64,000 nucleotides of DNA from Diabrotica undecimpunctata (GCF_040954645.1 NC_092809.1:62624141-62688140), one strand, 5' to 3'; positions 11,878 through 23,870 are shown, counted from the first letter of the stretch. Program-made: numbers and translations. The notes: generated from the letters alone by a model not told the origin.

Positions 11878-12343
11878 AGGCAACGATATGCGGATGAGAT
11901 TAATGCATGTTACACAATGGTTTTTATGGCGAAATGTCGAAATTTGCTAAACATTGAAAACGGTAAGATAAAACTGCATCCAAATACACAATTCATCAAA
12001 CTTCTAGATAAGTTCTGCAATTTTGTTGAGACCAAACATGAATTAATTGTAAATCACTTTCCGGGTATACTGAATAATTACTTGAATCATAATTGACTCA
12101 GTGAGCGCGCAATTTTGGCAGCGAAAAATGTTGATGTTACAGAAATTAACTTCCATATTCGTGATCTGATATATTTTAAACCAATGGACAGTATTATTAA
12201 TGAAGACGAAGCCGTAAATTATTCAAAAGAATTTTGAAATTCTCTGGATATACCGTGGATGCCATCGCGGATTTCATATTTACTTTAATCTCTTAAATAA
12301 ATTGAACATAATATTAGTCGCATAACGTGACCGGGTCAGCTAG
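11878..12343 (+). mobile_element. Helitron remnant: helicase tail and 3' terminus
   Basis: The plus strand shows residues typical of the C-terminal Pif1-like helicase of Helitrons: LSERAILAAKN followed by EDEAVNYSKEF and NSLDIPWMPS, with in-frame stops. The element ends with a small hairpin (TGACCGGGTCA) and CTAG at 12340-12343 followed by T, matching the Helitron rule of a 3' hairpin and CTRR terminus. The 5' end is not recognised. Confidence 0.75.
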
Positions 12344-12546
12344 TGTATATATACATATATATTAGATTTGAAATTTCAGCGGGAGCTATATGTGGTTTCA
12401 TGATGTTTCAGGAGAACTGAAACAGTGCTGCAGAACTAATCGGACTTGACAATGGCAAGTGTGATCTTGCCGAAACGTCGCCAAAACAATGGTTTTTCTA
12501 AAAACCAAAACTATTTAACGCGGAGTCAAACCCGGAAAACAACTGA

Positions 12547-12705
<159 letters not shown>

Positions 12706-12735
12706 ACATAACGTGTCAGTCAATAATACCTAACT

Positions 12736-12740
<5 letters not shown>

Positions 12741-12783
<43 letters not shown>
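12741..12783. repeat. (TA)n microsatellite
   Basis: TA run ending exactly where the 106-bp inverted repeat begins. Confidence 0.95.
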
Positions 12784-12788
<5 letters not shown>

Positions 12789-13010
12789 TACTATTTATCT
12801 GGGAATAAGCCACAATTAAAGGTTAAAATACGTTTATTGACGTTTCAATTTCCACTTCGGAAATCGTTCTCAAAATACAAACATTAGTGATGACATAAAT
12901 ACAAACTAATGTTTGTATTTTGAGAACGATTTCCGAAGTGGAAATTGAAACGTCAATAAACGTATTTTAACCTTTAATTGTGGCTTATTCCCAGATAAAT
13001 AGTAATTAAT
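12783..13010. repeat. Foldback repeat with 106-bp arms, Penelope-related
   Basis: Arms 12783-12888 and 12905-13010 are reverse complements with a 16-base spacer. Each arm carries GACGTTTC.ATTTCCACTTCGGAAATCG and GGGAATAAGCCACAATTA, also present in single copy at the end of the Penelope-like element at 17735-18690. It looks like two element ends joined head to head. Confidence 0.85.
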
Positions 13011-13038
13011 TTAAAATGCCACAAGAAAATAGCTTCAG

Positions 13039-13971
<933 letters not shown>

Positions 13972-14037
13972 TGCCAAGGGTTCGCCGTCGTCGGCAATTT
14001 CATCATTTAAGCGACTTCAAACGACGCATTCTAGGCA

Positions 14038-16741
14038 TCTTCTTCTTCTTGTAGTGCCTATCCGTTTCTGATGTTGACGACCATCATGGCAATCTGTATT
14101 TTGCAAACTGCAGCTCTGAAAAGATTTGTAGTTGTGTTGAACCACGTACGTAGATTTTTCAGCCAGGAAATTATTCGCCTTCCTGGTTCCAGTTTACCTT
14201 CTACTTTTCCTTGAAGAATTAATTGCAGCAACCCATACCTTTCGCTGTTTCTCATGATGTAACCGAGGTATTCAATTTTGGCTGTTTTTATTGTGGTTAA
14301 CAACTCTTTTCCTTCTTGCATTCTTAATCAAACTTCCTGGTTAGTAACGTGGCCGGTATAGGATATCTTCAGGATTCTACGATAAAGCCACATTTCGAAA
14401 GCGTCAATTTTCTTACAGGTAGCGTCTGTGAGAGTCCACGACTCAATATAACCTGATTTTTATGGATACTGATAAATCGTGGCATTTGAATAGCTTAGCC
14501 ATTTTTTGAAATGCAGATTTTGCTTTCTGCATCCTAGATTTTATTTTTGGGGAATGGTCCCAATTTTCATTGACGTTCGTACCAAGGTAGGTGTATGTTT
14601 TTATTCTTTCTATTGGTTGACCATTCACACTGATTCTTACAACTTGCTGTTCCTTCTTAGAGATCATCATACATTTTGTTTTCTTAATGTTCAGTGATAG
14701 CGTAGCTTTGTGCCCTCCAATTATAAAATTGCCTTTCGGCATACGACCGTTAGCGCCTCCACTGCCCCTACGAGTCCGACACCAAAATTAAGGCGGCGTG
14801 TTGCATACGCATTGCGGGGCTCCACCTTCCCCGTAGTACCTGTGTTGCGATTACCTCGCCCATCCGTTATCCCCTCCCACGGGCGGACAGGTGACGCAGG
14901 CAGAGGAATTTCCACATCGCACGTAGACAGGTCGCCGCTGAGGATCTCTCCTCTACCACTCTTAAATCTCCAGGCGGGTACGTGCCGAGACACCGACGCC
15001 CCTATTGGTGGTGTAAGGCCAAAAGAGGTGTGTACTTGCCCAGCTCGTTCAACAGCGCCTGGTTCTCTTGGAATGAGAGTAGAGTGGTCCCACGAGAGTC
15101 TCGTCTCGGATACTAGGAGTGTAGACCGGTGACCGTGACGCCTAAGCGCCTCGAGTGCGTTTCTACAGACCTGACACCTCAAGCGACGGCTCTCCACCTC
15201 TCGATTCCTACCCATTAGTCGCCTCTTACGACAGGTAGGGCCTTCTGACCTCGGCCGTATTCTTATCTCCGCGAGCCGAACGGAGATGTTCAGTGATAGT
15301 CCTTATCTCTAACTCACTTATGTGATTCTATTCATTAACTCCTGGAGGGCTTCATGACTCAGCGAATACCACCGTGTCATTCGCGTATCTGATGTTATTG
15401 ATACATTCTCCGTTGATAGCTTGTCGTATTTTACTGTATCAAATGCTTTATGATAGCATGCATAAATATCGCAATTTACATCTTTAAAATAGCACTTGTA
15501 TACTGAAGAGAGCCTCTCTCGTACCCACTGCGTTCCGAAAACCAAACTGTACGGCTGATTTTTTCTTCGCATAGTCTATATATCCTTTGATGTATGAATT
15601 TTAGAATTAACTTTAAAATGTGACTCATTAAGCTGATGGTCCGGAAATCATTGCAGGATACGGATTTTGTTTTCTTTGGTAGAGCAATAAACGTTGACTT
15701 CAGCCATGAACTTGGTATTACTCCGTTTGAATATACGTCATTGAATATTTTTGTTAGTCGTTGAGTACCGTCGGTGTTAAATAGCTTTATGAGTTCAGCA
15801 TAAGCATTGTCAGGTCCAGGAGCTTTGCCATCTTTTAGTTGTGATATTGCTTTTTCCACTTCATCTGATGTGATTGGTAAGTGTCATTACATAAGTAGGA
15901 CGGAGGTTGTTCAGACCTATTAGAATCAGATTTCTTGTATATATTTGACCCATATGCATATTTCTTGATTTTTATCTGTGTTCCCCTGTTGATCTTGCAG
16001 TTTGCTAGCTGTGTTGAAGACCAGCTGTTTGTTTTACATTTTTATGCATATTAAATGTATCGTGTTTTTGTTCCAACAACTCTATCTCTTCAGACTGTGT
16101 TTTTAAATAATTTTCTTTGGCCTTTCGTATGTCGGTTCTTAATTGTCTCTGATTATTTTTGTATATTGTTTGATTTTCTTCTTTCTTCCATGAGTTGCTG
16201 TATATTGTCATTCATCCAACTTTTCCTCTTATCTTTATTTTCTATTAGATGTTCTTCTCTGATCTTGTTTCAGGTTTCACATATATTCTGGAGTGATTCT
16301 TCTGGATCATTATGTTTGCTCCATGTTGCTTAGATTTTCTGAAAGAATTCATGCGACTGTCTCCTTTGTTTCCTTATCTTTTAGTCTTCTCATATCACAT
16401 TTTTTGTTACTATTCTTTTTTGTAACTTCTTTAAATCTAAACCTAAATCTAAACCAATAATAATAATATGATCTGACGATACGTCAGCACCGGCATAACT
16501 TTTAACTGATAGGCATCCAATACGGAATCTTTTTTTTTCACCATTATGTAGTCAATTTGATTCCTTATTATGTTTCCTGGTTGATCTTGCGGAAAGACCC
16601 AAGTATACAAACGTCTTGGTGATAGTTTGAAGAACTTATTTAGTATTGCAAATTCTTCTTGTTCTACAAATAGTTTTAATCTTTCTCCCCTTTCATTTCT
16701 CTTCCCTAGACTAAAATCACCAATTAATTCACCGCTTTTCC
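14038..16741 (-). mobile_element. RTE LINE (endonuclease plus reverse transcriptase) inserted in the mariner gene
   Basis: Flanked by CATTCTAGGCA (14027-14037) and CATTATAGGCA (16742-16752), an 11-bp duplication with one mismatch. Minus-strand order: the endonuclease tail with NERGERLKLF, SPRRLYTWVFPQ and RNQIDYIMV (about 16700-16500), a coiled linker, then reverse transcriptase with KAPGPDNAY (about 15810), and after the GC-rich insertion LSLNIKKTKCMMISKKEQ and KTYTYLGTNVN (about 14690-14570), ending near 14050. Numerous stops and frameshifts. The endonuclease nicks the target and the polymerase copies the RNA there. Confidence 0.85.
14701..15285. mobile_element. GC-rich insertion with 14-bp target-site duplication, identity unknown
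   Basis: Both flanks carry ATGTTCAGTGATAG (14687-14700 and 15286-15299). Removing one copy and the insert restores the LINE reading frame through GLSLNIKKTKC. The 585-bp insert is far richer in G and C than anything near it and has overlapping open frames on both strands (14721-15215 minus, 14710-15132 plus), which GC-rich DNA often gives by chance. No poly-A tail, terminal inverted repeat or tRNA-like head is obvious. A SINE-like retroposon or truncated LINE piece is the likeliest class because of the long duplication. Confidence 0.8.
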
Positions 16742-17734
16742 CATTATAGGCACGAAAGATAGCAATTTTGGTTTACGAGAAATTTTACTAAGAGTTGGAG
16801 CTAATCCATCAACGGTGTTAAGAGTTTGGAGTAGGTGGTGCAACGGTGAGACTTATCGGTGTCGTGGAGGGTCTGAACGTTCTAGAATATTGCAAGGCCG
16901 TGATTTGCACTATCTTAGACTTCTTGCTCTAAGAAATAGACGAGACAGTGTATTTCAAGTAAGAGGTGATTTAGTTGCAGCTACAGCTTACAGGAAGGGT
17001 AGTCTCAAGACGAACAGTTAATCAAAGACTTGGAATGACACTGAGAGCTTACCGTCCGCTTTTGGTGTTACCTTTGACACCACAGTATAAGGCTCGACGC
17101 TTAGAATGGTGTAGAGCTCGGCAAAACTGGAATGTTCAATGGAATTTTGTCTGCTTCGGTGATAAATCTAGATTTTGTTTGGGCGCATAAGAGTAACGTT
17201 TTCGATGTGGGAGACAAAATATAGACTTGGCTGTTAAACGTCTTACAACAAGACAACAAAGCATTATGGTATGGGGTGCTATATGTTTAGGAGGCAGATC
17301 ACCTCTAGTTCTTATTAACGGCACTCTGACAGCTCGACGATATATTGGTGAAGTACTGTAACTGGTTTTACATCCCTTTCTATAAACCGTTCCAAATGCG
17401 ATCTTTCAACAGTATAACGCAATACCTCATACTGCCCGTGAAATCATGGAGTTCATACAAAAATCCGGTATAGAGACTTTAAAGTGAGCATCAAAATCAG
17501 CTGATTTGTCACTCATCGAATATGTATGAGATATGGTAGGTCGAAACCTAAATCGATTGCTACGTCTTCCAGCAAACTTAGATCTGTGGCACGCCTTCTG
17601 GATGAGTATTCCGCAATATGATGTAGATCTCTTAATTCGATCAATGCTTCATAAAGTAACTGATTGTATAGAAAATCAAGGAGACACTCATTAATTTTTT
17701 GACGGAAATGACGTTGCAAATTTGTTTATAAAAT

Positions 17735-18690
17735 TATTCTGAAGCTATTTTCTTGTGGCATCTTAATGCAATTACTATTTTTATTGGGAATAAGCGACAA
17801 TTAGAGTTTAAAATAAGTTTATTTTTGACGTTTCGATTTCCACTTCGGAAATCTTGTTACCTGGTGAAAAATTCTTCTAATAATTTAATTTTATCTGACT
17901 CATTTATATTGATAATTCAGACATACAATATACATTTTAAAGTAGACGACTTTAAAATGATATTGCCAATATTGTTGAGTTGCGTTCCTGGGACGACTTT
18001 ACTTGTAAGATAGTTCATTCGATTACATGAAATCAACTTTAACTTGAGAATACCCGTCAGAAAAATCGTAGCATGTGATTCGTCTTTAAAAAGACAACCA
18101 CATGCAATGACGACACTAAAATTCTCCTGTTAGTGATTCCATAGTAAATTATGAGGAAAAAACTCTCATAATACTATCTCGACATGGTAAGTATTTGGTC
18201 TTACATTTAGTTTACTCTCAATAAACACCAAACTCTGATTTTATATGTATGTTATTTAAAAACATAAATGATGTATCCTCGAAATAATATTGACTTACTA
18301 GTAGTGGTATTTTCTTTTTATTGATTTCCTCTTTTATGGGTAACCAGATCCTACTACGTTCTGCCGAGGAATTTGCGACGAAATTGGTCTTATTTAGCAT
18401 AATTAGAGCCGCTTCTTTGATTTTTCTCTTTTTGTCATCTATTTCTTTTAGGACTATACTTGAATCGTTCCATTGAACCCTATGTTCATTTTCCCATGTT
18501 TGTTTACATATTTGATATCTATCAAATTCTCTATTTTTATTATAAGATTAATGTTCACTTATTCTAACATTTAATGGTCTTGATGTTTCACCTAAATAAA
18601 AATGATCGCATTCATAAGGTATTTTATAAATACAATTCTTTATTCCTCCTTCTTGTGTTTATAACAATGAAAAACTGGTTTATAATGTTA
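17735..18690 (-). mobile_element. Penelope-like element, GIY-YIG endonuclease end
   Basis: The minus strand reads IKNCIYKIPYECDHFYLGET followed by SRPLNVRISEH and KNREFDR, the pattern of the GIY-YIG nuclease at the C-terminus of Penelope retroelements (the YLGETSRPLNVR segment holds the nuclease signature), then KEAALIMLNKTNFVANSS. It has in-frame stops. The 3' end carries the GACGTTTCGATTTCCACTTCGGAAATC repeat, also seen in the foldback at 12783-13010. The reverse transcriptase half is not present. Confidence 0.75.
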
Positions 18691-18892
18691 TCAAGTAGCA
18701 GGGTGAAGGCTCCAAATTTGAGACAAAATATAAAACAGAACATTCAAAAGTTTTTAAAACATTTATTTCTAAAACTTAAATTTAATGTTTCTAGAATACA
18801 AGAAAATATAAAGCCAATAAAACATATATTTTTGCAAAAAAAAAAATAAATTAAATTTTTTTGCGACTAATTTGTGATAGACGGGTATCAAA
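18691..18892. other. AT-rich spacer between the Penelope-like and RTE elements
   Basis: No gene seen. It ends with GGGTATCAAA (18883-18892), the left duplication of the next insertion. Confidence 0.4.
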
Positions 18893-19570
18893 ACGAACTA
18901 TATGAAAATAAGCACGGAACCACAAATCCTACGACCACTCGTTATAGAAAACGACGTCATCGAAGCAGTAAACGAATTTGTATATCTGGGAGCACCCCTT
19001 AACATTGAAATACTACCGCAGAATTTGCACGGCCAACAGATGCTATTTTGGGCTCAATCTCCTTAAATCCACAATATTATATCGAGAAATACAAAAATGA
19101 AACTCTACTAAACAATAATACGCCCAGTCCTAACATATGGTTCAGAGACCTGGACTCAACAAAAAATAATGAAAATATGTTGAGATGTTTCGAAAGAAAA
19201 GTACTAAGGCGAATCTATGGAGCAGTGAATGACAATGCGAGTGTAGAGAAGACGATACATCTTCGAACTTTATAGAATATACCAGGAACCTGATATCGTA
19301 AAACATATTAAGATAGGACGTCTGAGGTGGATAGGCCATTTAATGCGGATGGAGCAAACCGACCCAGCTAGACAAACGCTCCTTGATATACTCATTGGTC
19401 AGAGAAGAAGAGGAAGACCCAGAACAAGGTTCCTTTATAACATCAATGAAAACATAAGAAATATGGGAATACGTGCTTGGCGAAGAAAGGCCATGGATAG
19501 GGACGACTGCAGAGAAATTCTGGAGGAGGCTAGGATCCACGCACGGTTGTAAAGCCAGAATGATGATGAT
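18893..19570 (+). mobile_element. 5'-truncated LINE fragment with (TGA)n tail
   Basis: Plus strand holds only the C-terminal part of a LINE reverse transcriptase: CFERKVLRRIYGAVND, GRLRWIGHLMRMEQTDPARQ, RRRGRPRTRF and RAWRRKAMDRDDCREILEEA, with a frame change near 19275. It ends with TGATGATGATG. Near-identical GGGTATC(A/C)AA sequences flank it (18883-18892 and 19571-19580). The target appears to be the left end of the Tigger element. Confidence 0.75.
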
Positions 19571-19608
19571 GGGTATCCAAATTTGATACAGTACCCCAAT
19601 TTGAGAGA

Positions 19609-21475
19609 CTATTCAAAAAAGTCCTTTCCTTCACAGAAAAGGCAAATAAATATGCTGGACTTTATTTCTCCACAGTCTTCATGTGCCGTCCTGCCACACT
19701 GGTAACACTTTGCCCATTGTTCGGTATATCTATCGTCAGAAAATTTGCCGGTGTAAAATAGACATTCCGCGTCGTTTTCTCTACTTTCGTCGGACGATGA
19801 ATCAGCTAATGGAAGGTCTTCACTGCTGTCTGAGCTTGAACTTAAAGAAACTTTCCGTTTCCTTCTTGATGTTTTGTCTTTTGATGTAGAAGGTTCACCT
19901 ACGTCTTCATGTACTGATATTTCTTCTTCGGGCGTTGCTGTTTTTTTTTTGATCAAACACTTTTTGTTTAATTATTTTTTTCTGAAGCTAATACACAATC
20001 CAAGTTTTTTTGGGGTACTAGTTTTTTTGGCTTTTTTGTTCTGCAAACTTTTCTCTAATTTTTCTTTGTAGGGTGTTAGATTATTAACTGAAGCGTTTCC
20101 TGATCTGGCATGTGGTTTTTTAGTGGTATCTCTCTTGTATGTAGGGATTGGACAGATGTCTTTCGGAAAAACAAGTTGTTTATGAGGTATTGGTGGACTA
20201 GGAGTTCTATGTTCTCGCACTGGATGATTTTGTTGTTCATGGTTTGGTTGCATTATTTGTTCGTCCATTTCGATTTGTGTTTCCAAGTGCTCTTGAATTT
20301 TAAATTCAAAGTTCCTAAAAATACGTCGACAAATATGGACCAGTCGAGTTTTTCGGAAACCATTGCAAGATATTTCCATCGTCTCAGCTGTGTTATACGC
20401 TTTACAAAAAATACTGGCAACGGCATAAGGCGACACAATACTCAACTGATTTTCTCTAAGCCAGTTTTCTATTTCTTGTGCGTAGTAAGTTTTCAGAGGT
20501 GCCATAAAAGCAATATCCAACGGTTGCATCTTATGTATAGAATGTGGTGGGAGGCAAATAATCGTCAGATGATTCTGCTTGGCCAAATCTATTAGAGCAA
20601 CATTTCTCGTATGAGAATAGTGACCATCAATGACGAGAAGAACAGGGTCTGCAGCTGTGTGTGCAGTGAATTTTATGAAGTGTTGAAGCCATCTAGTGAA
20701 AATATGTGTCAAAAACCAACTTGACACGTGGCATTCTGCTACTGCTCCAGTGGGAGATCCTAGCATCAACTCTGTTTTCATATTTTTTCTAGGGAAGATT
20801 AATAATGGTGGTACGAAAACTCCTGCAACATTCATACACGTAATAACAGTAATCATCATGCCCCTTTCTGCTGAAGTAAGTGATGAAACCTGCTTCTTCC
20901 CTCTCATAGAAATTACTTTGCTATGTTTGTGCTGAACAATTGTAAGGCCTGTTTCGTCCACATTCAATATACGTTATGCAGGGTTAGTAAGCTTAAGATA
21001 TTCTGGTTCATTCATGTCAAAGAACTTGGATACATTTTCAGCAGTAAACGATTTTACTTGAGCAGATGACATTCCCTGAGGAGTACGCATTGACAGCGTC
21101 GGATGCCTTTTCAGAGTCGCAACCATTTCTTTCCGGCCGATTTTTTGATTCCGCTAAATGGATGTGGTATTGAGTTTGGTATTGTAAGTTGAAAGGCCAG
21201 TCGTTTTATATCACGCGCTCTTAGCCCGAAATAACGTTGGGGCTCCATAGTTAGGGCATACTAAACCAACTCATTTTCTAAATCAAAGGAAGAATAGATC
21301 GGCGGCCAATTGATATCCCGACGAGTTCTTCTGGAGTCTTGTCTGATTTCACATATCGTTCTAAGGTACCTTTTGGTACTCCAAAAACTTTGGAGGCCTT
21401 CAAATAGCACATCTCTTTATTTCTTACTGTATTTACAGCCCGTATCATATCATTTGCGTTTCATTTTTTATTTTT
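19609..21475 (-). pseudogene. Pogo/Tigger transposase (DDE_1) with PHD-like zinc finger tail
   Basis: Order on the minus strand: a Psq-type helix-turn-helix (AVNTVRNKEMCYLKASKVFGV, about 21450-21360), a decayed linker with TLSMRTPQGMSSAQ, then the DDE_1 catalytic domain: NVDETGL (about 20965), LLVIDGHYSH (about 20640) and HSIHKMQPLDIAF (about 20550). The C-terminus has a Ser/Asp-rich stretch and a Cys/His cluster (CLFYTGKF, KCYQCGRTAHEDC, FICLFC) resembling a PHD finger. Breaks: a stop just before NVDETGL, frameshifts upstream, and a stop plus frame change near 19960 before the zinc finger. The 331-codon catalytic ORF (19972-20967) is intact. Confidence 0.85.
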
Positions 21476-21809
21476 TTGGCGGCATCTAAAAACAAAACAA
21501 AAATATATAAAAATTAAAATTTTACACGTGGTCCTAATTGACACTCAAATTTTGAAGCTACAGGTATCTCAAATTAAGATTTTTCCGTTAAAAATGAAAC
21601 GCATTTTTGTTGGTTATGTATGAAACACAATTACGGTTTAATTAGCATAAAATGTATTAACTTATAAACACCGAAATAACTTTGTAAATGCGTAAATCAA
21701 ATTATCGACCAAAACAACAACGGCCACTTCTAAGCGTCAACTGAAAGCAGATCTGCACTACCACCGCACTAAATGATCAGTTTTCAATATTTTCACTAGG
21801 TGTCACCCT

Positions 21810-22084
21810 TCTTCTTCTTCTTCTTCTTCTAATGACGCTACAAGCCTTTGTGAGTCTTGGCCTGCTTAACAATGTTCTTCCATTCTGCCCTGTCGGATAC
21901 TTTCCTTCGCCACTGCCTGATGTTCATGGTTTTAAGATCCCTCTCTACGTCGTCTATCCATCTTTTACGGGGCCTTCCTCTTGTTCTGTTTCCTTGGGGC
22001 TTCCATCTCTGGACTACTTTTACAGCTCGATTATCTGGCATTCTTTCTGGGTGACCAAGCCAGTTTAGTCTTTGTGACTTTACA
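21810..22084 (-). mobile_element. Short RTE 3' end with (AAG)n tail and 12-bp duplication
   Basis: Flanked by AGGTGTCACCCT at 21798-21809 and 22085-22096. The minus strand encodes the LINE C-terminus (RTRGRPRKRWIDDVERDLK, WRRKVSDRAEWKNIVKQA) and ends with a run of AAG triplets, seen as CTT repeats at the left edge. A heavily 5'-truncated copy, nested inside the Tigger element. Confidence 0.9.
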
Positions 22085-22180
22085 AGGTGTCACCCTATCG
22101 TACACAAATATATGACGGGGTCTCAAATTAGGCACCTGTCTCAAATTCGGTGCGTTTCCTCTAAGAATATTATAATGTAC

Positions 22181-22556
22181 TGAACTATTTGTATAAATCT
22201 AATTTATTTAACTTTATTTTTTATAAAATGTTCTAACACTTAGTTTATTAGAGTCTTTATTTCTTTAATTTATGTATATAATCTTACACTAATTTATTTT
22301 CCACTGACACTATTCTAATTTATATAATTTACTAATTTTTGGACTAACTGTTTACAATAAAAAGTTCTCTATATATATTTAATAACCGTTATCTGGAGTT
22401 CCCTAGAACCGGCCGGTGACCTTTCCTGAAGCTTCTCGAATGCCATGGAAGCCAGACAGGTTTTAGCGGAGGGGACCCGTGGATATTACCTATTAAAAAA
22501 TACTTGTTAGAAAAATATGTTTACAGCTTAAGGTATGCGTCATATTTATCGTAACA
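22181..22556 (-). repeat. 3' LTR of the gypsy element
   Basis: Read on the minus strand it starts TGTTACGATAAATATGACG and ends GTTCA. It matches the 5' LTR through CCACGGGTCCCCTCCGCTAAAACC and the AGTTCTCTATATA stretch. Confidence 0.85.
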
Positions 22557-22569
22557 TTGTCCCCCTCTT
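22557..22569 (-). other. Polypurine tract
   Basis: AAGAGGGGGACAA on the minus strand immediately precedes the 3' LTR, the usual primer for plus-strand DNA synthesis. Confidence 0.8.
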
Positions 22570-22626
22570 AATAGATGGTTTCTCCTGAAACCTTGTCGGG
22601 ACTGGAACTGGAACAGTATGCTGGTA

Positions 22627-23125
22627 TCAGCAACTGGACACTCTTTTACAACTTCCAGTTGTATAAAAATGACAAGTGACGGTTTTCTCTCCGCACCAGT
22701 AACTATGCGGATTGCAACAGACTAACACCTGGACTTCGGTGTCTTTAAAGATCTCCTCCAGCATACTTCGGATAACCCTCCAATCTAATTGGCGGCACTC
22801 CAACTTTGGCATGGCTAACTTTTGCACGTCGAACTCTAGTACGTGTTCTCTCAATCGAAGTAAGGCTTCCCATACATCTCGGTAGGTAGGTTGGTCACGG
22901 GCAGTGTCTTTTGTTACCAGGTAGAAAAGGTAACGTGATGCATCTTGGAGTTTCAAGGCTTTCCCGGGAGCTGGCACTTGGCATTGAAGTTCTGCAACTC
23001 GACCGAACCTCCTTCGAAAGGCGGATGCCAACCCTGGTGCGTCTTTGATACTGGCCGGGATGGTAAGGGCCAGTGAGTAGTCATCGAGAACCGCGAGTAG
23101 ATCTTGCTTTTCTTCAGGGTAACAC
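22627..23125 (-). pseudogene. Macro domain (TARG1/ADP-ribose hydrolase-like) in the gypsy pol region
   Basis: After the integrase C-terminus, the frame opening near 23125 reads EEKQDLLAVLDDYSLALT, then SAFRRRFGRVAELQ, RYLFYLVTKD, PTYRDVWEALLRLREHV, KLAMPKLECRQLDW and VIRSMLEEIFKDTEVQVLV. This is the strand-helix order of the macro domain subfamily with OARD1/TARG1, enzymes that bind ADP-ribose and remove it from proteins. In relatives the loop before the conserved Asp reads close to MPRIGCGLD; here the Gly residues are replaced but the Asp-Trp remains. It stops at 22627, just before the polypurine tract, so it lies inside the element. It is in a different frame from the integrase tail, by mutation or by design. 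A captured host gene is likely. Function in the element is unknown. Confidence 0.8.
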
Positions 23126-23400
23126 CATGCCTTGCTTTACCGATACCTCCATAGGCCCCCATGAATTCCTCAAACGTGAGGTCAGACACATTTTGGACTT
23201 GGTTTACTTCCACTTCTTCATCTACGTCGTGGTAACCTTCGATAGACGCCAGCCGGTTATGGTGTACTATTATCGGCTTTCCCCTCGGAATCTTGCTTAT
23301 TCGGTAGATGACATCGTTGATTTTGTCCATAATGAGGTATGGACCTTCCCAAAACTGCTGCAACTTGGGAGAACAACCTTTTCGGTTCTTGGGATTATAG
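23126..23400 (-). pseudogene. Gypsy integrase C-terminal region
   Basis: The minus strand shows FWEGPYLIMDKINDVIYRI followed by VHHNRLASIEG, the SH3-like C-terminal part of gypsy integrases, then an acidic linker (DVDEEVEVNQVQNVSDLTF). It continues towards the macro domain but changes frame near 23115. This part normally binds DNA. Confidence 0.8.
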
Positions 23401-23402
23401 AG

Positions 23403-23870
23403 CTAGACTTTGTCGTTCTTCTTAAAGCACCCCTTTTTGGCTTGCGTATCGTATCGTCTCTTTATTCGGTCGCTAGCGATCTGAAGATGGGAACGGACCA
23501 ACTCGTGTATATCGTCCATTCTTCTTCGTAATTCGATCACATAATCTTCACCTGCTACGTCTTCTCCAGGTCGACACCCAAACTCTAGATCACAAGGTAG
23601 TCGCATTTCGCGTCCGAATAGGACTCTGGCTGGTGTCTGGCCTGTTGATTCGTTAACAGCAGATCTGTAGGCCATTGTGAAGAACGGAAGATATTGGTCC
23701 CAGTCTCGCTGATGATCGGACACCATCTTTGTCAAATACTTGCCAACTATTCATCCGTTCTACCATACCATCCGATTGTGGATGATATGCTGTAGTTCTT
23801 GTTTTCTTCATGCCTAGTTTATCACATATTCCTTGGAATAGATCGCTTTCGCAGTTTCTTCCTTGGTTTC
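23403..23870 (-). pseudogene. Gypsy integrase catalytic core, 3' part
   Basis: Recognisable pieces are a decayed SDQGRNFES-like motif, RTTAYHPQSDGMVER with the third catalytic residue region, and HQRDWDQYLPFFTMAYRS, TPARVLFGREMRLP. The frame shifts near 23740. The N-terminal half of integrase is missing or disrupted by the large inverted-repeat transposon on its upstream side. Confidence 0.85.

Larger units (their letters stand above)
13972..17700 (+). pseudogene. Tc1/mariner-family transposase split by a LINE insertion
   Basis: The gene starts at 13972 (MPRVRRRRQFHHLSDFKR) and stops being coding at 14037, where a LINE is inserted. It resumes at 16742: across the target duplication the frame continues into REILLRVGANPSTVLRVW, a helix-turn-helix typical of this superfamily. 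Further on come a DKSRF motif (expected DESRF, first catalytic Asp), MVWGAI, an expected second Asp near HNTAP-like sequence, and a degraded C-terminus near 17700. Several stops are present after 17190. Transposases of this family cut and paste the element at TA. Dead copy. Confidence 0.75.
19575..22155 (-). mobile_element. Pogo/Tigger-type transposon with imperfect terminal repeats
   Basis: The left end (about 19575-19606) and the right end (about 22120-22155, reverse complement) share the pattern CC.AATTTGA.ACAG...CC.AATTTGAGA. Between them lies a pogo-type transposase gene and a short LINE fragment inserted near the right end. The exact ends are uncertain because a LINE was inserted at the left terminus. 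Confidence 0.6.

Noticed and set aside
14710..15215. Long ORFs on both strands in the GC-rich segment as a host gene
   Set aside because: They overlap on opposite strands, match no family I recognise, and lie wholly inside an insertion with a 14-bp target duplication.
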